Below, piece after piece: positions 1 to 10,569 of a stretch of 64,000 nt of DNA. Under the pieces are notes generated by a model. That model did no database searches. It had not been told where the DNA came from and saw only the letters and a program-made list of their open reading frames with translations. A program made the position numbers and the translations under genes. Numbering within the stretch: position 1 is the stretch's first letter; the number at the start of each line of letters is the position of its first letter. The stretch spans positions 6,698,109 through 6,762,108 of the forward strand of contig JAJEKV010000004.1 of the NCBI GenBank assembly GCA_021234155.1. The letters run 5' to 3'. This DNA comes from Isoetes taiwanensis. Its lineage: Eukaryota; Streptophyta; Lycopodiopsida; Isoetales; Isoetaceae.

Positions 1-411
1 TATCTACAAAAACACCAGCTGCTGTGGCAGAATTCACGGCCTTGGCACAAGACCTGGCTGGTGCAGAAGGGTGCAGAGGGGCTCCTATGCGCACAGGCTG
101 CTCCACTTCCAAGCGGGAGCCTATTGTGGCCAAACTCACACCTCTCACACAACCAATTGCTGCTTCAGAGGTTTGCACAGCAGGAGCATGAGGCGTGCAG
201 CAGGCCCTGGGTATCTATGGCAACAGATTGCTCCACTTCCATGTGGGAGCTGTTGTGGAAAATTGGAATCATCTGCAAGGCTGAAAGCCTTCCATAGACT
301 CCTACAGGCAGCAACAGCACTGCTCTCTGGAGTACAGAAGAACATCCTCTACCGTTCTAAAATAATATCAATGTATTTAATTCGGAATTTCACGTACAAT
401 ATAAAGTCTTT
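1..411. other. Flank with no supported gene
   Basis: No coding signal I trust. Two related stretches, near 98-130 and 227-260, share the word TGCTCCACTTCCA followed by a GGGAGC block, so this may hold a small diverged duplication. Positions 300-411 are AT-rich and lie just downstream of the minus-strand gene, so they probably hold its 3' UTR. Confidence 0.4.
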
Positions 412-1665
412 TTACTGATCTATAAAGTAGTTGTAAGGCATTAAATTACACGCACAATTGGCGACTAGTTGTATCTCACCGACCTCTTTGAAGGTTTGAT
501 CGTTTCCGTTGAACATAGGGCTATGTTCTTCCCTTTCTTCCTTTACGTTTGGAGTAGAACTTTCAGATTTACTAACTTCTTGAGAACTACTTATGTCGAG
601 TATAGGATGAGTCCAAGAATGCCAAAGACTCGAAGGTATACGGTCTTGAGCTCTAGACAAGCTATCAAAGCCTGCAGGAACTTGCCAGAATGCTCTTGCT
701 GTAACTTCAGCTAGATCAGCCATTACTCTATCTGCAACGCTGTCATACTCATAATGATCATCATTAACAATTTCATTTGCATTTGTGTAGATTACAGCTG
801 ATAGAAAGAAGCTTTCAGCTGTCTCTATATCAAATATATACCTGCATTCATTAAAGTCACATAAGCTACGGTGGCAGAACGAACCAATGCTTCTAGAAAG
901 TATACTCACGCATTTTCAACGGTAAATCCATATGCCCTTCCAATTTTGTTAAAAATGCGAAAGGCTCCTTTCGTACGTACACGGCAAATCCCAGGCAAGA
1001 AAAACTATAGCAGATGCAGAATATTTAATAATACCATTGAGAATAATTTCAAGATTACGACTTACCTTACAAAAGTCATCTGGAAGGCCCTCTCCGTCAA
1101 AGCATGGATTGCACGATTCTGATGGATACTGAGCCATAGCATCCATCATCATCATCCGTAGTCCCTCAGCAATGTGGACAGGAGCTGTGTCTAGCTTCAT
1201 CATGTAAAAAAAGTATATTTTGATGCTTTGATATTTAAAACCATTTTGTAGTTTCTTACACTCGAAACATGAGTAACACTATCATACCTCAATATCTTTA
1301 CGAACAACTTTTACAAGTAGATCTTGCAAATCAATAAGACTTATGGCATTCTTTTCCGAGAAGTCCATAGGCTCCATCACCTGTTAAAAAACGACACTAT
1401 GAACAATCCAAACAGCAAAATATACAAATCAGACACAATGAGAAATCTTAGTACCCGTCTTCCATCCTTCGTTACATGTGCTGACCCGATCTCCATTTCC
1501 ACTGCTGCAGTTCTTGGAAGAAAGAGCTGACTCCTTTTTGGTGGAAGTGTTATGATATTACCAGCTACTTCGATCTCAATGGGTCTGCATAGCAAATTTC
1601 TTCCTCCTAATGAAGTTGCAGAAAGATGGTGCCGTATCCTTACGCTGTTCAGACCTATATCCCAC
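412..1665 (-). CDS. Unidentified plant gene, 3' exons (multi-exon, 5' end not found)
   Basis: Five minus-strand exons read through in one frame with GT-AG junctions: about 1665-1455, 1380-1288, 1194-1066, 967-910 and 841-412 (stop TGA). The joined C-terminal part is about 300 residues. It has a basic, beta-rich start (LFLPRTAAVEMEIG), a helical middle (NAISLIDLQDLLVKVV; HIAEGLRMMMMDAM), the segment EPFAFLTKLEGHM, then YIFDIETAESFFLSAVIY and an acidic, Ser-rich tail that looks disordered. The clean phases across four introns and the lack of stops support a functioning gene. I do not recognise the family. No upstream exons were found in 1.7-2.7 kb, so the start is unknown. The 58-nt exon 967-910 is the least certain. 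Confidence 0.65.
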
Positions 1666-2006
1666 CTATACGTAAGAATAACAAAATGCCTGACAATCAA
1701 TCAATGGCAAGTCAACCAGAGAAAAGAGGCAGAGAATATGGCTGACATCATCTGGTTGATGGTGCGGTGACCCACAAAATCGTATAATCGGTTGAATGCT
1801 TTATTGTCTGAGACCTGGCATAAAATGGAACCTTAGAAGTATTTGATTCCAGAGAGGATTCAGGATTGACTACCAAGATTGAGATCCAATATTGAGAACA
1901 AGCAGCTTTAGCCTACGTTGAATGACGATAAACAATCTCTAGTCTTTGTCCAACAAAGAGTAAACGGCTTGTGCTGAGTTTTTTCTAAAAAAAAAAGATT
2001 TTTAGT
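1666..2006. other. Presumed intron or upstream sequence, no feature seen
   Basis: AT-rich sequence upstream of the first exon found for the minus-strand gene. No exon or repeat could be supported here. Confidence 0.4.
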
Positions 2007-2054
2007 GTGTCTTATTTTATGGCGGGGGAAATCCCCCGGAATAAAATAAGACAC
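2007..2054. repeat. Perfect fold-back hairpin with G5/C5 apex
   Basis: A 14-nt arm, GTGTCTTATTTTAT at 2007-2020, is exactly reversed and complemented at 2041-2054. Between them an inner GGGGG/CCCCC stem closes on AAAT. Thirty bases further, a second palindrome (2084-2104) is built from the same AATAAGAC word, and AAATAAGAC recurs near 2190. This looks like the end or the whole of a MITE-type element. No target-site duplication could be assigned. Confidence 0.65.
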
Positions 2055-2104
2055 CATTAACAATCCAAACCTATCCCGAACCTAAATAAGACATGTCTTA
2101 TTTT

Positions 2105-2793
2105 TTTATTTTTATAGTGGAAAAGTGAAATTTTTTAAGACAATAGGTGGCCAAACATCATTTGATAAAATATGTGACTTTTAGAAATAAGACTACCGTG
2201 GAAAAAGGGCCTCAATCAGGCCTACTAACTCAATTGAGGCCTCAATCAGGCCTACTCCTGGACACAAGTTCAAAAACACAAGACATGTCCAAGTAACAGA
2301 ACTTTCCAACTGCTAGTGGTGGAATCCTAAACTTTGAACCTGTGGGAGGGGAACATTAAGTTGCATGCCCCCTCCATATATATGACTTCACCTCCTCCAA
2401 CTATTCTCATTGATGGGCTAAGAGAATTATCATAACAGATTATACATAATCATCAAAATTTGTCAGTTCATGTACTCTATCAGTTTTCATTACCGCTTCT
2501 ATTTTATTCCTATATATATTCTTCTTTGGCCTATTGGAAGGTTCATCGTGCCACAAGCGTTACCTCACAAGACACTACAATCAAGATCAGGAAATCGTGA
2601 GAGAAGATTTCTTATTCATTAAGCTCCTATATGTGCGACGATTCATTGCAAAGAGAAAATTAAATAGTTTGAACTGATAAACAAACGACAAAATTAAAAA
2701 TCCACCATTCTACTATCTACAATCTCTTGCTACAGATTGGATGCTGCTTGGACGCTGCGAGAAGCGGTTGTTCAACTAGCTGAAGCTGAACCT

Positions 2794-2795
<2 letters not shown>
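2105..2795. other. Non-coding stretch with a short direct repeat
   Basis: An 18-nt repeat, GCCTCAATCAGGCCTACT, occurs near 2210 and again near 2240. The rest is AT-rich with no coding signal I could support. Confidence 0.4.

Positions 2796-2826
<31 letters not shown>
2796..2826. repeat. Poly-T tract (31 T)
   Basis: An uninterrupted run of about 31 T directly before the first copy of the 509-bp duplicated segment. On the minus strand it is a poly-A tail position, so the left copy may have arrived by retroposition. Microsatellite growth is equally possible. Confidence 0.8.
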
Positions 2827-2827
<1 letters not shown>

Positions 2828-3329
2828 TATATGGATGTGTATTGTTGGCATATCTGACAAACATAGTAATTATATCGGTCCCTAGTGGTTATACTTGGGG
2901 CATGGGTAACCCCAAAATGTATTCTATTGGAGTGAATGGTACCCATATAAATAGAAAGGCCAGTGGATGCTATTATGTTCACAGTATCCAGTTAGCTATG
3001 TATCAAGTTAACTTAGGCTTAAATGTTCCACCTTTAGCTCAAATTGGTGCCATATCGTATACAAGGGTGAGACTTGTTAATACCAATGTTTTTCTTAGAA
3101 CTCTCATTTTATGGAGTTGCAGGGTTACAAAAGAGTATAACCCTTTCAAATATAGGTTGTTAATTCCGTAGCATCTTGATGTTTATAATGGGTGGCTGCT
3201 TAATATCCGGTGGGTGACAATAGCATGAGTTTGCTGGGCTCTGCACAAGAAGATTTTTTGCAGACCATATCTAGGTAAGATTTTACCTTAACTAATTTTT
3301 TTCCCCCCCTTATACTTTTCTCTGCAAGA
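2821..3329. repeat. Left copy of a 509-bp direct duplication
   Basis: Nearly identical to 3661-4169, with an exact 840-bp offset, a handful of substitutions and single-base indels. The shared block begins at TTTTTTGTATATGGATG and ends near ACTTTTCTCTGCAA. Open frames inside are not conserved with any family I know, and indels between the copies break them. It may be a duplicated non-coding exon or an unrecognised mobile sequence. Confidence 0.85.
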
Positions 3330-3660
3330 TCTCAATAATTACTTCTCAATGTGGGATAAAACTACTTTCGTTCTAAACTTCTATTACAGGAAAGAAATCA
3401 GAGTCTCTTAAGGTACGCTGATCATATCTTTTGCATTTTTATTATTTTCAACTATTGGCAAACACTTGTCATAAGATGAGGCATGATTCCTGCATTTGTA
3501 GGGATCTGTCATCCCTATGTAAACTGTGTGACAGCTTAATTTGGCAGCTTGCTTGTATAGGGTGTGGCATTGCTCCTGCTCTAAGTAGGGGCATGCCACC
3601 CCTATATTTGATTAAAGCAGGAAATTTATTATGCCCCACTCTACGGTTGGAGGTAGGGTT

Positions 3661-4169
3661 TTTTTTGTATATGGATGTGTATTGTTGGCATAATTGACAA
3701 ACATAGTAATTATATCGGTCCCTAGTGGTTATACTTGGGGCATGGGTAACCCCAAAATGTATTCTATTGGAGTGAATGGTACCCATATAAATAGAAAGGC
3801 CAGTGGATGCTATTATGTTCACAGTATCCAGTTAGCTTATGTATCAAGTTAACTTAGGCTTAAATGTTCCACCTTTAGCTCAAATTGTTGCCATATCGTA
3901 TACAAGGGTGAGACTTGTTAATACCAATGTTTTTCTTAGAACTCTCATTTTATGGAGTTGCAGGGTTACAAAAGAGTATAACCCTTTCAAATATAGGTTG
4001 TTAATTCCGTAGCATCTTGATGTTTATAATGGGTGGCTGCTTAATATCCGGTGGGTGACAATAGCATGAATTTGCTGGGCTCTGCACAAGAAGATTTTTT
4101 GCAGACCATATCTAGGTAAGATTTTACCTTAATTAATTTTTTTCCCCCCTTAGAATACTTTTCTCTGCA
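3661..4169. repeat. Right copy of the 509-bp direct duplication
   Basis: Second copy of the 2821-3329 block. Upstream it is flanked by GGTTGGAGGTAGGG instead of the long T run. A shorter, strongly diverged third relative follows at about 4185-4270, sharing GATATCCGG, TTTGCTGGGCTCT and TTTTCTGC in the same order. The segment was therefore already tandem before the recent duplication. Confidence 0.85.
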
Positions 4170-4269
4170 AATACCTAACTTGTCCCGAATTATATGATGG
4201 TTGGGCGCCTTGATATCCGGCCTGTTTTGCTGGGCTCTACCCTATGATTTTCTGCCGACCTTCTTCTCT

Positions 4270-4811
4270 CAGAAATGGTGTCTTGACTCTCGCATATGAA
4301 GTAAGCACGGGATTTGGAGTTGCCCCCTTTTTTTAAGGATGAATGTCCTGTCCATAGACTCTGTCAAACACGGCATAGATGAGCCGTTCCTACACTACAC
4401 AGCAGTTGGCATTTTGCATGCACACAAGGATTGATCTGGAAGATTGCATGAAGCTCCCCATTTCGTCCTTAAAATGATGAGCTGCTGTCTTAAATCGAAG
4501 TAAACAAGGTATGGCAGTGATTTTTTCTTAATAAAAATAAATGGCATGAAGCTGGTTAATAAGTTTTTGATGGCTTATGTCCCGGATACAGTTTGTGCTT
4601 CTCTATATTATAAGTAATGTGATCCTTATGACTGTCATTTTGGGTTTTTGATACCCCTAAATACAGATTTCTTATCTAAACAGTGGTTCTTATAAGGATT
4701 ATTTGCATTCTGCTCATTGTTATTACTGTAACTGGGTTGAGTTAGTTCTCTCCCATTAGTTCAAAATAGGCTTTCTTTCTTTCTTTCCTTCCTATGCTTA
4801 TTTGATCTTTT
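4270..4811. other. Non-coding stretch with a CTTT microsatellite
   Basis: No coding exon could be supported. A short (CTTT)n run lies near 4770-4790. Confidence 0.4.
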
Positions 4812-4874
4812 GGGCAAAAGGTCTACATTAGGCGATCGGTGATGAACCGAGAAGCCCAATGTACCTTTTGGCCC
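4812..4874 (+). ncRNA. Long hairpin, possible miRNA-like precursor or conserved exon
   Basis: The left arm (GGGCAAAAGGT, then ACATTAGGC) pairs with the right arm (AGCCCAATGT, then ACCTTTTGGCCC) over about 25 pairs with two small bulges and a short loop. A related sequence in opposite orientation lies at about 26350-26470, including the downstream word GATTGACTGCAGGTAC, and a more distant one lies in each 3-kb repeat unit. In one frame the right arm reads GDEPRSPMYLLALALL before a stop. A conserved exon with incidental folding is therefore an equal alternative to an RNA gene. Confidence 0.35.
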
Positions 4875-5478
4875 TTGCACTGTTACCATTTTCATGCTAA
4901 CCGTGTATTGATTGACTGCAGGTACGGGCTTCTCTTCCTAATGTATCCCTTTTGTTCAATAGGTTTCAGATGAGCTGGAAAGTTCGCATGAGAAGATGAT
5001 TTGATCAGGAATGACTTGAAGATATTAATTTACCTACAAGTACATGGATTTGCATGTCACGTTTGGGAAACAGAAGCCCATTTACAAGCCTTGTATTTAC
5101 ATTTTGATATGCTGCAAACGTACTTTGTTGCTTATTTTAACTTCTACACAGCTACAAGTGGATGCTAGCTGGTATTTTTTAGGAAATATGTTCTATGTTC
5201 TCACATAAATTATTACCTTTTTGGAAGTCAATTCTTGGCTGTACTGTTTGCTATGCTATAACAGGCTGGCCGTTTGCCCTGCCACATTGGAATTTTTCAA
5301 ATGGAACTTGTAGCAAGTTATAGCCCAGCAGTGTTTGTCTTATGCTGGAGCCTCAAGATATTAAGTTTATATTTGAACTTTAGTGAAATGCTTCAATGAA
5401 ATAGTCTACTAAGCATGCCAGTGAACTGCTCTGAACTTAATATCAAAATTCCCTTGAAGCTCCTCCTCCGAAAGTAGC
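4875..5478. other. No feature seen beyond the hairpin homology
   Basis: Contains the word GATTGACTGCAGGTACG at about 4910-4926, which is shared with the minus strand at 26.36 kb. No coding exon could be supported. Confidence 0.4.
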
Positions 5479-5700
5479 ATGGATTCAAACATTTCAAGAA
5501 CTTGTTCCCAACCGCGCGAGGTTGGAGCTCCCTATTCTATAAGGACCCAAGGCTATAGGAATAAAGAGACAAAGAACATGCCATCGTCTCCTGCTCATGC
5601 ATATAGCAACACTTACCACACCATCAATGTAAACACTTCTACTCCAGTTTCTCCTGATTGGGACAGGAGATCGCGGCCACTGAGAACTCATGTTTCAAAA
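5479..5700 (+). CDS. Possible orphan exon
   Basis: An open stretch of 74 codons starts at ATG 5479 and runs into a plausible donor (AAAA|GTATCC at 5700/5701). The product is polar and rich in Ser, Thr, Asn and Pro, ending DWDRRSRPLRTHVSK. No domain is recognised and no partner exon was found. It may be a chance frame. Confidence 0.2.
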
Positions 5701-5889
5701 GTATCCCTTACACAGCATAACATAAAATGTAGATAATCCGTAGATAACCTAAAAATTTCAGCCCATCCCTCGCAATGCCTATTTTGCAAAACTGAGGCAT
5801 CGCTAACATTTTTGCCTCAGTGCTAATTTCGCCGGAATTAAACCACAGCCTATTTCTACCGGTGCATTTATTGGCATCCCATTTGGACT

Positions 5890-6200
5890 TGGATTCCAAG
5901 GGGGTATTTGACTCGTGGAATAAGGGGTATTAGACTCGTGGTTTCGGCATGCACACTTATTCCACAAGTCAAATACCCCCAATTTTGGGTTGATATTAGG
6001 CAAGTCAAATACCTCCCATTTCTCCTTGGCCGACCCCCTATCCCAAAAAGTCCCAAAAAAGGTATCAGACTTGTGGAATACCCAGGGGGTATTAGGCTCG
6101 TCTAAACTAAGGCTTGTATTGTGCAAGTCGAATACCCCCTTTTAAATACCACAAGTCGAATACTCCTTGCTTATTCCACAAGTCGAATATACCCCCCCTC
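5890..6200. repeat. Cluster of about nine inverted and direct copies of a CAAGTC(A/G)AATACCCC motif
   Basis: The word GGGTATTTGACTCGTGG and its complement-type form ACAAGTCAAATACCCC alternate in both orientations through this block, often joined to TTATTCC or GGAATA. The arrangement can fold on itself many times, like the ends of fold-back transposons. A second cluster of the same theme (TCGAATACCCC, GGGTATTCGGC) lies at 7480-7660, so the two clusters bracket the HemW pseudogene. Confidence 0.7.
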
Positions 6201-6636
6201 CCTTTTTTTTCGACCGGGCCGGGGCGTAAAAACCCATCTTATCTTATCTCTTTTGAGCCAATTTGTGGCCGGATAATAGCCCCGATCAGGTCTTCTACCC
6301 TAGTTTTATCTTTCATGTCAAGGTTTTAAACTTTGCAAGGTGTTTTTATCTTTCCCATCAAAGATCTAGACTTTGCAAGGTTTTTGCAGGTCTTTCAGGA
6401 CCTTCCGATTCCGAGGTAATTTTTTCTTAAGAATTTGATCTGGCCTGGTTTGAAGTTGGGTTTCTATGCGTTTTCTTATTAAATAGATACGTCATCACCT
6501 CATTTAATCTTGTAGTTTGAGACTGTTAGTTCAAAAAGGATGGCTATTAAATATGATGCCTTGCGCAAGATCAGAATGTTCATCATCCAAAAATTCTCGT
6601 GTCACTGATAATATTACAAAATAAATGCAACACATT
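6200..6636. other. No gene seen
   Basis: Contains a small repeat of the phrase TTTTATCTTTC...GACTTTGCAAGG near 6306-6380. Nothing coding is visible. It lies downstream of the HemW pseudogene, and no clear poly-A trace was found. Confidence 0.4.
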
Positions 6637-7378
6637 CTAACTTGCGTTAGAATGAAAGAACTGGGAGCACTTTTGGTAAGGCTTGCCCTGTGCTTCATTG
6701 ACAAGCCTTGTTCTAAGATGAGCCAGAAAAACTAACGTTGTTTTGTGTCCTATACAAAATCTTAAATCTGTTTCTGCCAGCAGGTTGCTTTTGTTGTTAT
6801 GCAGTGCAGTGCTGGTAGACTTTGTTTTCTTATTCGTTAAGGCAGAAAAAACTGATGCTAGTATTTCATTTGAAAATAAGAAGCCTTCAGGATCAGCAAG
6901 ACGGACATATGCTGCTTTTCCAAGTTCCAATGATGAAATAGGCCTCCTATTCCCATCTAATGCAAGAACGTAACCCTTCTGCACCATATGTTCCAGGATC
7001 CATTTCAATGGAAATTTCAGATGCAGAAGATAAACCATAATTCAATCTAACACAATCTATAATACGATGGAGTAGATATAGAGGAAGCAAGGAAGGAGTT
7101 CCTCCACCAAAGAATAGGGTTTCTAAAGGGCGCCCTAAATGGCATTTAGAAGTTGCAATAATTTCTCTACAGACTAAATCCACATAATCGAACATTAAGT
7201 CATTCTGGTTGCTTGCCTGTTTGGCAAGCGCCACAATGGTGAAGTCGCAGTAGAAGCAGCGGCGGCGGCAAAAGGGAATATGAACATATGCAAAGGTAGG
7301 GCAGGCATCGAAAGCACCTGAAACCATGTTGCGTTTGCCTTGAACTGAAAGGGCATGGAGACTTACAGTGTTAGAACT
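6637..7378 (-). pseudogene. HemW-like radical-SAM protein (CPO-like), internally deleted copy
   Basis: The N-terminal part matches the radical-SAM heme chaperone HemW/CPO-like family: YVHIPFC, then the iron-sulfur motif CxxxCxYCDF (cysteines near 7270-7245), and LETLFFGGGTPSLLP. The HemW C-terminus follows in another frame: GYVLALDGNRRPIS and AYVRLADPEGFLFSNE. The middle of the protein is missing. The two parts meet near 6975-7000, after ISIEMDPGT, with a frame shift. The copy has no introns, which fits a retrocopy, though the intron content of the parent gene is unknown to me. It cannot make a full protein. HemW proteins bind heme and a 4Fe-4S cluster; plant copies are usually organelle-targeted. 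Confidence 0.85.
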
Positions 7379-7479
7379 ATGTCTGGCCGCTGGTGTGAGA
7401 GCTGAGACAAGGCTCCATCTCCCATCTCCATCTAAACGGAGCCATGCCGGAGATGGGAGATGGGACCACGACTTCGGAA

Positions 7480-7665
7480 TTTCGGCTGGGGCGTATTCGG
7501 CTTCGGAATTTCGGGTGGGCATATTCGGCTCACAGTTTAGATTAGGTTGAATAGGCAGGTCGAATACCCCTTATGCCAGTTTTTTCCGCCGGCAAACAAA
7601 ACAGAAGATGCAGGCCGAATACCACGCTAGGGTATTCGGCTCAAAGTTTATTGGAATCGAGGCCG
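7480..7665. repeat. Second cluster of the GGGTATTCGGC / TCGAATACCCC motif
   Basis: CGTATTCGGCTTCGGAATTTCGG and a near copy occur side by side at about 7490-7530, followed by GGTCGAATACCCC, GGCCGAATACC and GGGTATTCGGCTC. The theme resembles the 5.9-6.2 kb cluster, with more CG. It begins within the 5' part of the HemW-frame reading, which explains why that frame can be extended artificially. Confidence 0.6.
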
Positions 7666-8685
7666 AAATGTGGTGCCAATATTTCCTTCGTATTTCTACA
7701 CCATGTGAATCTGCTCCAATCGAACATTGATAGAAAGAGATATGTTGTTACGACGCGCTCGGGAGGAATTGTACACAAAGCAATTTATTGGCTTTAAGTT
7801 TAACCAATAGCATTATGGGGTTAACCGACTTTTTACTTTTGATGGCAAAGTCATTTAATTTGTCTCTTATAGTACGTTCCCATGTTGTCGCCTGACTTCA
7901 AATTATTGCCAAATTTAATGCTAAAGTTGACTTTGAGTCTTCAGAAATGGTGGAGGATTTCTGAAAGCTGGGTTGACACCTTTGAATTTCGAAGTCCAGT
8001 TAGGCACTCATGGGAACGTAGCCTTTAAGATGACAATCTAAAACTTATGTCTCTTAAGGTGACAGTCTAACAGTCACGTCCTTCAATCTCTCTGCCAATT
8101 GCAAAGTGGTGCCGCTATTGGAATCCTCTATTCGCCTCTTCTCGAATAGAAATAATTTTTTTTTAAGGCTAGCAAAGATCCTCGTCATCCGTCCAAGCCA
8201 ATCACTAGCCAACCACTGAGCAAAGTCATCAGAGAGCTATAGTCAATCCCGAGGGATCCACCTTTATATGGAATATATGCCACATGCATGCATAGGGTAG
8301 CCGAAAAACCCCTAGTAACCCCTAATATGCATGTTTCTAATATGCATGTTTCTGGTAGGCAAATGTGACCCATTGCTGTATGGTTTTTATAACTAAAAGA
8401 ATATCAAAAAGCCTTATGACCCCTAGTATACATACGGAAAATACAAATTATCAAGGAGTATGGCCATATCGGACCCCTACAGATCTAAGCGTCAAACCTC
8501 TTTCTAATTTGACGAAGTCATCTTTGTGAGGTTGGTCAATGGCACTGCCATAGTGGAAAATTTCTTCACAAGTTTTCTGTAGCATATCCTACTAAGCCAA
8601 AAAAGCTTCTGACCTCGTGCATATTTTTTGGGAGCTGGCTACTTCTGCACTACTTCAATCTTTGCTAAGTCAGTAGCTATGGGTC
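7666..8685. other. No gene seen
   Basis: Scattered short repeats only, such as AATATGCATGTTTCT twice near 8323-8352. No coding exon or RNA gene could be supported. Confidence 0.4.
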
Positions 8686-8690
8686 GGTCC

Positions 8691-8873
8691 ATTGTTACCT
8701 CATAATAAAAGAAAGATATATATTATCTTAGTTCCAATTACTTCTCTGTTTGATTTTCAAGTGTTAAACGCCTAAAATGAAACGCTCCTAAGGCGTTTCA
8801 CACTTGAAAATCAAACAGAGAAGTAATTGGAACTAAAATAATATATAACTTTCTTTTATTATGAGGTAACAAT
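8691..8873. mobile_element. Fold-back MITE, 183 bp, 5-bp TSD GGTCC
   Basis: The two halves are near-perfect reverse complements. The left arm starts ATTGTTACCTCATAATAAAAG and the right arm ends TTTTATTATGAGGTAACAAT, with only a short centre (TAAAATGAAACGCTCC region). GGTCC is present immediately on both sides (8686-8690 and 8874-8878), so the insertion is intact. The arms are about 80 bp. It has no coding capacity, and the superfamily is not obvious from the 5-bp TSD. Confidence 0.9.
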
Positions 8874-9086
8874 GGTCCTTGGCACTCAAAATCCGAGTTT
8901 GCAACTACTCATAGTCTTTAGAAAACCTATGCCTTGACATCTCGGGTATTATCCCACGGGAAAAAATAATATATAACTTTCTTTTATTATGAGATAAACA
9001 ATGGTCCTTGCACTCAAAATCTGAGTTTCCAACTACTCATAGTCTTTAGAAAACCTATGCCTTGACATCTCGGCTATTATCCCACG
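8835..9086. repeat. Tandem duplication (2 x about 124 bp) covering the MITE 3' arm and its flank
   Basis: 8835-8958 is repeated at 8963-9086 with few differences (GAGGTAAC versus GAGATAAAC, GGGTATT versus GGCTATT). The duplicated block starts inside the right arm of the 8691-8873 MITE and includes its TSD and about 80 bp of flank. The duplication is therefore younger than the MITE insertion. Confidence 0.9.
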
Positions 9087-10569
9087 CTTCCCGCTGCGCA
9101 AAACTCACTTAGCTACTAACTCTGTCTGTAAAAAGGAAGAAGAGAAAGGTGGGATTAGTCCTGGGAAGGACTAGGTGGGTAAGTGGGTAAACCATTACCT
9201 TAACCTGAGGCGAATCGTTAGTCACAACGATCTAGTCTAATGATGCCCTAGGTGCTCCAAACTGTTTGTAGTAGATGAACTTTTGCTCAATCAAATTGCT
9301 TGGAATATTCTAGGTTGAGCAATTCTAGGTTGGAATATTCTTCCTCGGCACATCAAGTGGCGCTCTAAGGTTTGCTAGGTGCTCTTCCATTGACTTCGAA
9401 TACAATGACACGTTATTGAAGAATGCCACAACACCATTATGCAAGTATTTTCTGAATATGTCGTTCATTCGTGTTCCATAACTGAAAGGCTACCGTGAAT
9501 TCAATTGTCATTCGATGCATTGAAGGGAGCCCTATCAATGGCAACAATGTTGATATTCCCCCACATATGAAGTCCACACACAAAAGGAAAATGAAGTGGT
9601 GACGGATGCAAGTAATGAGGGCACACACAAGAGGAGTGCCACGTAATCTCAAGACCTAATTATCAATTGTGATTTTTACTCTTACATTATACTTTGAAAG
9701 TTTTGAAGATATAATTAATTCTTTAGTTTCATAATTGTCTCATTGCATGCTTCATACCATTGTCGCATTGCATGCTTCTTCCCTTCATAAGTCAATATTT
9801 TGAGGACAACGTCATTCCTTTTTAAGTGAACAGAGAGTGTACACTCCGCACCTATTGTACGGATACAGGATCTCAGTATCAGTTTGATTGGGGGGTTCTT
9901 AAACCCTATATCAATCAAATTGCTTGGAATATTCTAGGTTGAGGATGCTATCGCATGTCAGGGAACATCTCTAGCTATGTCTCGAGTGTTTTTAGTTTCT
10001 ATCAAGAGCTCTATGATCTTGTGTTGTATGCATGTGTAGAACTCTATATGTGTAGAACTCTAAGATAGATATCCTTGGCCTGGCCAGCGAGTAGTATGAT
10101 CCTAGCTAGAGACTTTGGACTAACATGCGACTCAGATCGTATCGAACATGTGGTCTGGATACCACACATGGAGGATTTGGCATAATTCTCTTTATTCAAG
10201 AACAAGTACTTGTCACATCTACACGTGTCATCCACAAAAGCTATAACTTCTTAAAATAAACAAATTTAGTGCATAAGTGGAGCATACCAAAAACAACTTT
10301 CTTATTTCGTGTGAGACTGTTATCTTCTCAGCATTGAAATTTGAAGGCTCCATATGGTCTATTTCTTCGCTTTTACATAATGGATACAACGATAGTGGTG
10401 TGGTGCAGGTTATTGCTCTTCCTGAAGGAACAAATGCAAATTCAACTACAACACACAATTAGGGAATGGTGGTATTAAGTAATGGAAAATGCTATGATGA
10501 ATATGACATTTATAAAGGATTAAGCCAGTAGCAATTTTGTTAGAAACTATAACACAATCACGTATGAGT
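9087..10569. other. No gene; one dispersed 32-bp direct repeat
   Basis: The phrase TCAATCAAATTGCTTGGAATATTCTAGGTTGA occurs at about 9288-9319 and 9911-9942. The segment between may be part of an old element. No conserved protein motif was recognised. Confidence 0.45.

Noticed and set aside
2737-3171. 144-codon plus-strand reading frame across the T tract
   Set aside because: The frame depends on a run of Phe codons from the T tract, and its duplicate 840 bp away is broken by indels.
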